Assembly (NCBI GenBank): GCA_028279885.1
Contig: JANQMX010000054.1
Location: 1-64,000 of the forward strand
From: Rhodovibrionaceae bacterium
Lineage (GTDB): Bacteria > Pseudomonadota > Alphaproteobacteria > Kiloniellales > DSM-21159
Reading direction: 5' to 3'
Length of the DNA stretch: 64,000 bases
In this document: in pieces, positions 54,962-62,993 of the stretch
Numbering within the stretch: position 1 is the stretch's first letter
How the letters are laid out: each line of letters begins with the position of its first letter
Program-made: the position numbers and the translations under genes
The notes under the pieces: model-generated
Told to the model about the DNA's origin: nothing
Seen by the model: only the letters and a program-made list of their open reading frames with translations
The model's database searches: none

Positions 54962-56836
54962 CTACTCGCCGGCGGCGAGGGCTTGGTGCTGGTGCTGTTG
55001 CCGATAGCGATCGAGCCAGTCTTTCAGGGCTTCCGGCGGCATCGGCCGCGCGAAATAGAAGCCTTGCAGATCGTGGCAACCATGGCGGCGCAGAAAGGCA
55101 GCCTGGGCTGACGTCTCCACGCCTTCGCCGATACTCCGGAGCGACAGCAGCTGCGCCAGCCCCAGGATCATCTTGACGATCTCCGTATCGCAAACGTCGT
55201 CCGGCACTTGGCTGATGAAGGTACGGTCGATCTTGACCCGGTCGACCGGCAGCTTCTTGAGATAGGCCAGAGAAGAATAGCCGGTGCCGAAGTCGTCGAC
55301 CGTGACGGTGACCCCCAGCTTGCGCAGTTCGGTGAGTTCCCTGATGGCCAGATCGAGATTCTCGATCATGAAGCTCTCGGTGATCTCGAGCTCGAGGAAC
55401 TGCGGCTCGAGCCCGGTCTCCAGCAGAATATCATGCACGCATTCCGCCAGACCGCCCTGCCGCATCTGTGTCGGGGAGATGTTCACGGAGATCTGCAGCG
55501 GACCGAGGCCGCTTTCATGCCAGGCCACGCACTGCTGGCAGGCGGTGCGCAGAACCCACTCGCCCAAGCCCTTCATCAGGCCGCTGACCTCGGCGATGTC
55601 GATGAAATCGAGCGGCGAGAGACGTCCACGCTCCGGATGATCCCAACGGACCAGAGCCTCGACACCGATCAGCGCGCCGCTGTCGGCCGAGACCTTGGGC
55701 TGGTAGTGCAGGATGAACTCTTCGCTCTCAAGCGCGCGGCGCAAGTCGGTGGCCAAGGCGGTGCGGTTGCGATACTCGGCGTCGAGCGCCTCGTCATAGA
55801 TATGATAGCCGCCGCTGCCGCTGGCCTTGGCGCGCGACAGGGCCGCATTGGCGTTTTTCAGAAGGGTGCCCGGCTCATCGCTGTCGCCTTCCATGACCGC
55901 GATGCCGATGCTGGCAGAGGTGAAGAGATCGCGGTTGCTGATTTGGAAAGGCAGGCTGAGCGTCTGCAACGACCGCTTGGCGAAGCGAGTGACCTCGTCG
56001 AGATCGTTAAAGTCCGTGAGGATGGCGGCAAACTCGTCGCCGCCCAGGCGCGCCAGCACGTCGTCGACCCGCAGCAGGCCGGAGAGCCTCTGTGAGGCCT
56101 GCAGCAGCAAGGTATCGCCGGTGGGATGGCCGAGTGTGTCGTTGATGCTCTTGAAGCCGTCCAGGTCGACGATGACGACGGCGAGAGAGCCCTGGCGCCG
56201 CCGGGCCTCCTGAAGCGCCAGAAAAAGCTTCTGGCGAAAGAGATTGCGGTTGCCGAGGCCGGTCAGCGCGTCGTGCTCGGCCAGCCGGCGATAGCGCTCC
56301 TCGCTCTGCTCGGCGCGGTCGAGCGCCGCCTCAAGCTCCATTTGGGCGGAGTAAAGGCGCTCGGTCAGGCGCAGATGATAGCGGCTTTGCTCCTCCAGAC
56401 GGTCGCGGGCCGCCTCGAGTTCTTCGGCCTGGGCGGCGAGCGTCAGGTAGCGGCGATGGATCGAGATGGCATAGCGGATGGCTCGCTCAAGCATCTCGGG
56501 TTCAAGCTCGCTTTTGACCAGATAGGCGGCTGCGCCCGCTGAGGCCGCTGCATAGTCGATGTCCGGGTGGTTCTCCTTGGTCAGCAAGATGCAAGGCGTC
56601 TGATGACCGGCGCGCGCCTCTTCGCAGATGAGGCCGGTACCGCTGTGTTCACCCAAGCCGTGAGCGATGAGGGCGATGTCGTAGGACTGGGCAAGCAGCT
56701 TGGCTTGGCCCGCATCCCAGCCCGCGGCGACATCCAGCATCAGCTCATCGCCAAAGATCTCCTCCAACAGGCGCTTGGTGGCCTGGAGGTCACTTTGGTC
56801 TTGATCGACGAGAAGAATCGACAGGGGGCAGTCCAT
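54962..56836 (-). CDS. Pseudo-receiver GGDEF-EAL protein (cyclic-di-GMP turnover)
   Basis: A 624-residue cytoplasmic signalling protein: receiver-like domain (1-125), coiled coil (about 130-190, EELEAARDRLEEQSRYH), GGDEF domain with RLGGDEFAAIL, then an EAL domain with GVEALVRW and VDDFGTGYSSLAYLKKL. Both output motifs look intact. The receiver keeps D11 and the K-containing YLVK but has A58 where the phospho-accepting Asp should be (SYDIALIAHGLGEHSG), so classical phosphorylation is unlikely. I chose the ATG at 56836; an in-frame upstream start adds 45 basic residues. It is divergent from the imuA operon. Confidence 0.9.
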   Translation of the reverse strand: MDCPLSILLVDQDQSDLQATKRLLEEIFGDELMLDVAAGWDAGQAKLLAQSYDIALIAHGLGEHSGTGLICEEARAGHQTPCILLTKENHPDIDYAAASAGAAAYLVKSELEPEMLERAIRYAISIHRRYLTLAAQAEELEAARDRLEEQSRYHLRLTERLYSAQMELEAALDRAEQSEERYRRLAEHDALTGLGNRNLFRQKLFLALQEARRRQGSLAVVIVDLDGFKSINDTLGHPTGDTLLLQASQRLSGLLRVDDVLARLGGDEFAAILTDFNDLDEVTRFAKRSLQTLSLPFQISNRDLFTSASIGIAVMEGDSDEPGTLLKNANAALSRAKASGSGGYHIYDEALDAEYRNRTALATDLRRALESEEFILHYQPKVSADSGALIGVEALVRWDHPERGRLSPLDFIDIAEVSGLMKGLGEWVLRTACQQCVAWHESGLGPLQISVNISPTQMRQGGLAECVHDILLETGLEPQFLELEITESFMIENLDLAIRELTELRKLGVTVTVDDFGTGYSSLAYLKKLPVDRVKIDRTFISQVPDDVCDTEIVKMILGLAQLLSLRSIGEGVETSAQAAFLRRHGCHDLQGFYFARPMPPEALKDWLDRYRQQHQHQALAAGE

Positions 56837-57030
56837 GTCGGCGCTCGGTACCGGAATGCTAGAGGTTTTACGAAGGGGGACTCTGCGTGCGCAGGGTGAG
56901 GATTTGCTTAATTTGAATGGGGCTGAATATGGTAAACGCATGATTTTCTTAGGGTAGTCTAAGCGGACCACCGCAAGCCCCCCACGCTTCTATCGTAGCT
57001 CCGACTTGATCTTTGGTGTTCTTTTTACTA

Positions 57031-57045
57031 GAACAAAGAGTGAAC
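57031..57045 (+). promoter_or_regulatory. LexA (SOS) box upstream of imuA
   Basis: GAAC-AAAGAGT-GAAC is an exact match to the alphaproteobacterial LexA site GAAC-N7-GAAC (GTTC-N7-GTTC on the other strand). It ends 15 bases before the chosen imuA ATG and overlaps the likely promoter (TTGATC at 57006). A further GTTC half-site (57018-57021) precedes it. Confidence 0.85.
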
Positions 57046-57060
57046 AGACTTGCTCTACCG

Positions 57061-57939
57061 ATGCCACCCACACGCCTTCTTCATAAAGCCTCATCACTCG
57101 GGGGTCGCCGCCCTGGCACCGCCGCCACGGTGCCGGAACTGGCCGCTCTGCGCGCCCGCGTCCGGCAGATCGAGCAAGACCACAAGGTGAGTAACGGCAA
57201 TGCTGCGAGCTTGCCGCGGACCCTCGATATCCCCGGCATAGAGCCCGCCCTGCAGCCTCCGGCCCTGGCACCCGCGACCTTTCAGGAGGTTGTGCCGGCA
57301 AGCGCCAAAGACCGGCCTGCAGCGGCCGCGTTTGCCTTGGCCCTGATCCGGCAACTGCTGCAGGGCGACAAGCAGAGCCAAGAGGAGGCACCCGAGGAGA
57401 GGGCCGCCTTGCCATTGCTCTGGTGCCAAACGGCCATGGAGGCGAAGGACTTCGGCCGGCTCTATCCGCCGGGACTTGTACCCTGGGGGCTCGCCCCCGG
57501 CCGGCTGCTTCTGGTCGAGGCGCCGCGCGGCAAGGACATTCTCTGGGCCATGGAAGAGGGTCTGCGCAGCGCCGCCCTTGCCGCCGTCGTGGGAGAGCTC
57601 GGGGCGGGCGGGCTCGGAGCCGCTTCCCTCACGGCAACGCGCCGCCTGGCACTGGCCGCCCAGCAGAGCGGCTGTCCCTGCCTGCTGTTGCGGAACGGCG
57701 ATAGGGGCGCCAGCGCGGCACGCACCCGCTGGCACATCGCCGGGGCGCCGAGCCGTCCCGGCCCGCTCGACCCGCGCGCCCCTGGCGGGCCCAGTTGGCG
57801 GGCCGAGCTTGTCCGCTGTCCCCAAGGGCGGCCCGCTGCCTGGACCCTGGAGTGGAGCCATGAGACGGATTCTTTCCATCTGGCTGCCGCAGTGGTCGAT
57901 CGACCGCCTGCGGCGCACCGAATGCACCGAGTCGCCTGA
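57061..57939 (+). CDS. imuA: ImuA, mutasome accessory protein
   Basis: A 292-residue RecA/SulA-related protein that with ImuB and DnaE2 performs SOS-induced mutagenic bypass. The RecA-like part includes LWCQTAMEAKDFGRLYPPGL and RLLLVEAPRGKDILWAMEEG; the C-terminus PAAWTLEWSHETDSFHLAA is typical of ImuA. I chose the ATG at 57061 because an upstream in-frame start (57013) would place the LexA box inside the gene. No strong ribosome site is visible. It overlaps imuB by 80 bases in another frame. Confidence 0.88.
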   Translation: MPPTRLLHKASSLGGRRPGTAATVPELAALRARVRQIEQDHKVSNGNAASLPRTLDIPGIEPALQPPALAPATFQEVVPASAKDRPAAAAFALALIRQLLQGDKQSQEEAPEERAALPLLWCQTAMEAKDFGRLYPPGLVPWGLAPGRLLLVEAPRGKDILWAMEEGLRSAALAAVVGELGAGGLGAASLTATRRLALAAQQSGCPCLLLRNGDRGASAARTRWHIAGAPSRPGPLDPRAPGGPSWRAELVRCPQGRPAAWTLEWSHETDSFHLAAAVVDRPPAAHRMHRVA

Positions 57940-59524
57940 CAGGCGCGGACGCCCACCACCGAAGAGGGCGCGCCCTGCCCAGCCCCTGGCGCTGACTCTG
58001 TCCGGACAGGGCGGCCTGCGCATTACGGCGACCAACAAAGCCGCGCGAGAGCACGGCCTGCTCCCCGGCATGCGCCTGGCCGATGCCCGCGCCATCCTGC
58101 CCTCCCTGGCCGCCCGCCCGGCGGAGCCGGAGGCGGATGCGGCCGCCCTCCTCCGGCTGGCCGAATGGTGCGGCCAGTTCAGCCCCTGGACCAACTGCGA
58201 TCCGCCCGACGGTCTGTGGCTCGACAGCAGCGGCAGCAGCCATCTTTTCGGCGGTGAAGAAACCCTGATGGCGCAGCTTCACCGGCGGCTCGCCGATCTC
58301 GGCTTCGAGGCCCGCCTCGGCCTGGCCGAAACGCCGGGCGGCGCCTGGGCGCTGGCCCGCTATGCCACCGACGAGAGCGCGCCCTGCCGACTGGCCGAGC
58401 CGGGGCGCCTGCGGGATGCCTTGGCGCCCTTGCCGGTCGAAGCCCTGCGTCTTTCGGAAGACACGGCGCGCCTGCTGCAGCGGCTCGGACTGCGCCGGGT
58501 CGGTCAGCTCTACGACCTGCCGCGCACGGCCCTCGGCCGCCGTTTCCACGGTGCCGGCGAAAGCGCAGGCGAGGCGGCGCTGCTGCAACGGCTGGACGAA
58601 ACCTTGGGGCGTCTCAAGGCGCCGCTCTCGCCGCTCCGGCCCGCTCCGGCCTATCGCGCCCGCGTCAGCTTGGCGGAGCCGCTGGTCACCCTGGAGGTCC
58701 TCGGCCGCCTGCTGGACGACTTGCTGCAGGAGCTTTGCGCCACACTGGAAAAGGACGGTCAGGGGGCGCGGCAGATGAGCCTTGCCTGCTACCGGGTCGA
58801 CGGCAGCCTGGCGCGGCAGTCCATCGCCCTCGCCCGGCCGAGCCAGGAGCCGGCCCACTGCCGGCGGCTTTTCGCCGAACGCCTGGAAGAGATCGACGCC
58901 GGCTTCGGCATCGAAACCCTGGTGCTGTCGGCCGACGTGACGGAGCTGCTCGCCGCACGGCAAGGCAGCTTCGACGAAGCCGCCAGCCCGCAGCCAAAGG
59001 GCGACGTCGCCCAGCTGGTCGACCGGCTGACCAACCGGCTGGGCCGCGCCGCCGTCAAGCAGGCCGAACTGCGCCAGAGCCATCTGCCCGAGCGCGCCGT
59101 CCGCCACCTGGCGGCCATCATGGCACTGGAGACCGGCAAGCCAGCGGCCAGAAAAGCCGAAGCCACCTGCCCCGAACCGCCCGGCAGTCTCGCGCCGCGA
59201 CCCTTTCGCCTTTTACCGCATCCCGAGCCCATCGCCGTCACCGCCGAGATTCCCGAGGGCCCGCCGCTGTCCTTCACTTGGCGCCATCAGGTTCACCGGG
59301 TGGCCCGCGCCGAGGGGCCGGAGCGCATTGCGCCGGAGTGGTGGCTCGACCCGCCGCCGCAGGACTCCGCCGCGCAGCGCGCCGACGATAGGACCTTGCT
59401 GCGCGACTACTACCGCGTCGAGGACGGCGAAGGCCGGCGCTATTGGCTGTTCCGCGCCGGCCTCTACGGCGATGTGGAAATGCCCGGCGCGCCGAACTGG
59501 TACCTGCACGGCTTCTTCGCATGA
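57860..59524 (+). CDS. imuB: ImuB, Y-family polymerase-like protein
   Basis: A 554-residue Y-family-like protein that lacks polymerase activity in the family but bridges the beta clamp and DnaE2. The start MRRILSIWLPQWSIDRLRR is the usual ImuB N-terminus; the palm/finger part follows (NKAAREHGLLPGMRLADARA). The C-terminus ends in the typical GEGRRYWLFRAGLYG and PNWYLHGFFA. The catalytic acidic residues of true DinB enzymes are not evident. Its stop overlaps dnaE2 as ATGA. Confidence 0.93.
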   Translation: MRRILSIWLPQWSIDRLRRTECTESPDRRGRPPPKRARPAQPLALTLSGQGGLRITATNKAAREHGLLPGMRLADARAILPSLAARPAEPEADAAALLRLAEWCGQFSPWTNCDPPDGLWLDSSGSSHLFGGEETLMAQLHRRLADLGFEARLGLAETPGGAWALARYATDESAPCRLAEPGRLRDALAPLPVEALRLSEDTARLLQRLGLRRVGQLYDLPRTALGRRFHGAGESAGEAALLQRLDETLGRLKAPLSPLRPAPAYRARVSLAEPLVTLEVLGRLLDDLLQELCATLEKDGQGARQMSLACYRVDGSLARQSIALARPSQEPAHCRRLFAERLEEIDAGFGIETLVLSADVTELLAARQGSFDEAASPQPKGDVAQLVDRLTNRLGRAAVKQAELRQSHLPERAVRHLAAIMALETGKPAARKAEATCPEPPGSLAPRPFRLLPHPEPIAVTAEIPEGPPLSFTWRHQVHRVARAEGPERIAPEWWLDPPPQDSAAQRADDRTLLRDYYRVEDGEGRRYWLFRAGLYGDVEMPGAPNWYLHGFFA

Positions 59525-62500
59525 GACAGGCCATGGACTATGCCGAGCTGCAGGTGACCACCAACTTCAGCTTCCTGCGCGGGGCCTCCCACCCTCAGGA
59601 GCTGGTCGCCATGGCCAAGGGCCTGGGCCTCGCCGCCATCGGCGTCGCCGACCGCAACAGCCTGGCCGGCGTGGTCCGCGCCCATGTCGCCGCCAAGGCC
59701 CACGACATGCGCCTGCTGGTCGGCGCCCGGCTCGACCTGACCGACGGGCCGAGCCTGCTCTGCTATCCCGAGGACCGCGCCGCCTATGGCCGGCTCTGCC
59801 GTCTTCTGACCCTGGGTCAGCGCCGGGCGGAGAAAGGCAACTGCGAGATCGGCCTGGACGACGTCTATGCCCACGCGGCGGGACAGGTCTTTATCGCCTT
59901 GCCGCCGGAGCGCCTGAACGACGAGACGGCCACCGCCTTTGCCGCCGAGCTGGCCGCAATCGAGCAGCGCCTCGACGCGCCGCTCTACCTCGCCGCCCAA
60001 CATCTCTACCGCGGCGACGACCGTGCCCGCCTCGCCCGCCTGGCGGCGCTGGCGCAGGACTGCGGTACGCCGCTGATCGCCAGCAACGACGTGCTCTATC
60101 ACAGCCCTGCCCGGCGGCCGCTGCAGGACGTGCTGACCTGCATTCGGGAGAAGTGCACGGTTCGCGAGGCCGGCTATCGCCTTCTGGCCAACGCCGAGCG
60201 CCACCTGAAGAGTGCCGAGGAAATGACGCGGCTGTTCAAGGGCTGGGAAGAGGCGGTCGGGCGCAGCCTGGAGGTCGTCGACCGCTGCCGCTTCTCGCTC
60301 GACGAACTCAGCTACGAATACCCGGACGAGCCGGTGCCGCCGGGCAAGACCCCGCAGCAGCATCTCGAGGACCTGACCTGGGCCGGCGCGGCGGAGAGGT
60401 ATCCCGAGGGCATCCCCTCCAAGGTGGAAGACAGCCTGAAGCACGAGCTCCAGCTCATCGGCGAGCTCAGCTATGCCCCCTACTTCCTCACCGTGCACGA
60501 CATCGTGCGTTTCGCGCGCAGCGAGGACATTCTCTGTCAGGGTCGCGGCTCAGCCGCCAACTCCGCCGTCTGCTATTGCCTCAACATCACCAACGTCGAC
60601 CCCAGCACCATCGACCTGCTGTTCGAGCGTTTTCTTTCGGCCGAGCGCAACGAGCCGCCGGACATCGACGTGGATTTCGAGCATGAAAAACGCGAGGAGG
60701 TGATGCAGTACATCTACCGGCGCTATGGCCGCGAGCGCGCCGGCCTGACGGCCACGGTGATCAGCTATCGCGCGCGCAGCGCCGTGCGCGAGGTCGGTAA
60801 GGCCATGGGCCTCTCCGAAGACACGGTCGCCGCCCTGGCCAGCACCATCTGGGGCTCCTGGGGCAGCGGCGTCTCGGAAGGCCAGGTCACGGAAGCGGGA
60901 CTCGACCTTTCCGACCCGCAGCTCGCCCGCGTCATCGCCCTGACCGAGGAGCTGATCGGCTTCCCCCGCCATCTTTCGCAGCACGTCGGCGGCTTCGTGC
61001 TGACCCAGGGCCCGCTCAACGAGACGGTGCCGATCGGCAATGCCGCCATGGCGGAGCGCACCTTCATCGAGTGGGACAAGGACGACATCCAGGCGCTCGG
61101 CATCATGAAGGTTGACGTGCTGGCGCTCGGCATGCTGACCTGCATCCGCAAGTGCTTCGCGCTGCTGGAGGCGCATTACGACCGCCCCCTCACCCTGGCC
61201 AGCGTGCCGCGCGAGGACCCGGCGGTCTACGACATGCTCTGCCGGGCCGACTCCATCGGCGTCTTCCAGGTCGAAAGCCGGGCGCAGATGAACATGCTGC
61301 CGCGCCTCAAGCCGCGCTGCTTCTACGACCTGGTGATCGAGGTGGCGATCGTGCGCCCCGGCCCCATCCAGGGCGACATGGTGCACCCCTACCTGCGGCG
61401 GCGCGACGGCATCGAGATGGTCTCCTATCCGGCACCCTCACCGGAGCACGGCCCACCCGACGAGTTGGAGCGGGTGCTGAAGAAGACTCTCGGCGTGCCG
61501 CTGTTCCAGGAGCAGGCCATGCGCATCGCCATCGAGGCGGCAAAGTTCACGCCCGACGAGGCCAACCAGCTGCGCTATGCCATGGCCACCTTTCGCCGCC
61601 GCGGCACCATCGAGACGCTGAGGAGCAAGATGGTGAACCGCATGATCGAGCGCGGCTACGAGCCCGAGCTGGCCGAGCGCTGCTTCAAGCAGATCGAAGG
61701 CTTCGGCGAATACGGCTTTCCCGAGTCCCACGCCGCGAGCTTCTCTCACCTGGTCTACATCTCGTCCTGGCTGAAGTGCCACTACCCGGCGGTCTTCGCC
61801 TGCGGCCTGCTCAACGCCCAGCCCATGGGCTTCTACGCCCCGGCGCAGATCGTGCGCGACGCCCGCGAGCATGGCGCCACGGTGCATCCGGCCGACGTCA
61901 ACCGCAGCGATTGGGACAACACCCTGGAGCCGGACGAGACGGGAGGCTGGGCCCTGCGGCTCGGCCTGCGCCAGATCGATGGCCTCGCCGAGGAACAGGC
62001 CGGCCGCCTGCTCGCCGCCCGCCACTGCGACTACCGGGATGTGGAGGAGTTGCGCCAACGCAGCGGCATCACCGTCCCGGCGCTGGAAAAGCTGGCGGCC
62101 GCCGATGCCTTCCGCTCCCTGGGGCTGGATCGGCGCCAGGCGCTATGGGCCGTGCGGCCACTCGCCCGCGACAAGCCCCTGCCGCTCTTCGCCCATGCCG
62201 AGGCCAGAGAAAATGGGCAGGACCCAGCCGTCGCCCTGCCGGAGATGCCGCTCTCCGAGCACGTGGTGCAAGACTATCAGACCCTGCGGCTGTCGCTGAA
62301 GGCGCATCCCATGCAGTTCCTGCGCGCGCAGCTTAAGCAGGAAGGCATCCGCTCGACCCTGGAGCATCGGCAGCTCAAGGACGGCGCCAAGCTGGCCCTC
62401 GCCGGCGTGGTGCTGGTGCGCCAGCGCCCGGGCAGCGCCAAGGGCGTGGTCTTCATGACCATCGAGGACGAGCATGGTGTCGCCAATGCCGTAGTCTGGC

Positions 62501-62853
62501 CCAAGGCGCTGGAGCGCTACCGCAAGGCCATCATGGCCAGCCGCCTCATCCTGGTGCGGGGACGGATCCAGAAGCACGGCGAGATCATCCATGTGGTCGC
62601 CGAGCGCCTGGAGGACCGCACCTGGATGCTCGATCTGCTGTCGGAGGACGGCCTGGACACGCCGACGCCCCTCGCCCGTGCCGACGAAGTACGGCGCCCC
62701 GGCGCGGACCCCTATCCGCCGCAGGGACAAGAGCCGGTTCTCAACCTGCCGACCCCCGCCCACAGCCGGCCGCCCAGTCGCTCCCCCAACCGGTCAGCCG
62801 GCCGCCACCCGCGCGACCAGCGGATCATCCCCAAGTCGCGCGATTTTCATTAG
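59521..62853 (+). CDS. dnaE2: Error-prone DNA polymerase DnaE2
   Basis: A 1,110-residue C-family polymerase. An N-terminal PHP domain (MDYAELQVTTNFSFLRGASH) is followed by the catalytic core with PPDIDVDFEHEKREEVM, QHVGGFVLTQGP and RPGPIQGDMVHPYLRRR, then a helix-hairpin-helix part and OB-fold near the C-terminus (GVVFMTIEDEHGVANAVVW). The last 40 residues are Pro/Arg-rich. DnaE2 copies past lesions with ImuA/ImuB under LexA control. An in-frame ATG four codons in (59533) is also possible. There is no obvious terminator after it. Confidence 0.95.
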   Translation: MRQAMDYAELQVTTNFSFLRGASHPQELVAMAKGLGLAAIGVADRNSLAGVVRAHVAAKAHDMRLLVGARLDLTDGPSLLCYPEDRAAYGRLCRLLTLGQRRAEKGNCEIGLDDVYAHAAGQVFIALPPERLNDETATAFAAELAAIEQRLDAPLYLAAQHLYRGDDRARLARLAALAQDCGTPLIASNDVLYHSPARRPLQDVLTCIREKCTVREAGYRLLANAERHLKSAEEMTRLFKGWEEAVGRSLEVVDRCRFSLDELSYEYPDEPVPPGKTPQQHLEDLTWAGAAERYPEGIPSKVEDSLKHELQLIGELSYAPYFLTVHDIVRFARSEDILCQGRGSAANSAVCYCLNITNVDPSTIDLLFERFLSAERNEPPDIDVDFEHEKREEVMQYIYRRYGRERAGLTATVISYRARSAVREVGKAMGLSEDTVAALASTIWGSWGSGVSEGQVTEAGLDLSDPQLARVIALTEELIGFPRHLSQHVGGFVLTQGPLNETVPIGNAAMAERTFIEWDKDDIQALGIMKVDVLALGMLTCIRKCFALLEAHYDRPLTLASVPREDPAVYDMLCRADSIGVFQVESRAQMNMLPRLKPRCFYDLVIEVAIVRPGPIQGDMVHPYLRRRDGIEMVSYPAPSPEHGPPDELERVLKKTLGVPLFQEQAMRIAIEAAKFTPDEANQLRYAMATFRRRGTIETLRSKMVNRMIERGYEPELAERCFKQIEGFGEYGFPESHAASFSHLVYISSWLKCHYPAVFACGLLNAQPMGFYAPAQIVRDAREHGATVHPADVNRSDWDNTLEPDETGGWALRLGLRQIDGLAEEQAGRLLAARHCDYRDVEELRQRSGITVPALEKLAAADAFRSLGLDRRQALWAVRPLARDKPLPLFAHAEARENGQDPAVALPEMPLSEHVVQDYQTLRLSLKAHPMQFLRAQLKQEGIRSTLEHRQLKDGAKLALAGVVLVRQRPGSAKGVVFMTIEDEHGVANAVVWPKALERYRKAIMASRLILVRGRIQKHGEIIHVVAERLEDRTWMLDLLSEDGLDTPTPLARADEVRRPGADPYPPQGQEPVLNLPTPAHSRPPSRSPNRSAGRHPRDQRIIPKSRDFH

Positions 62854-62993
62854 GGCCTGTACCCACAAGCGTGCGCTGATCCGGCAAGATCTCAGAACAA
62901 TCGGATCCAGCTATTGCGTCGCCTAAGAGGGATGCCGGAGATGCGGGACTTTTCCGACTTTCGCCGCGCCTGCCCGACGGTCGGCTAACGAAT

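Noticed and set aside
57013..57060. Longer imuA starting at 57013
   Set aside because: It would contain the LexA box and promoter within the coding sequence, and the added residues are not typical of ImuA.
62854..62993. Possible insertion-sequence end (GGGCCTGTACCCACAAG) after dnaE2
   Set aside because: There is no matching inverted end, target duplication or transposase fragment in the window.
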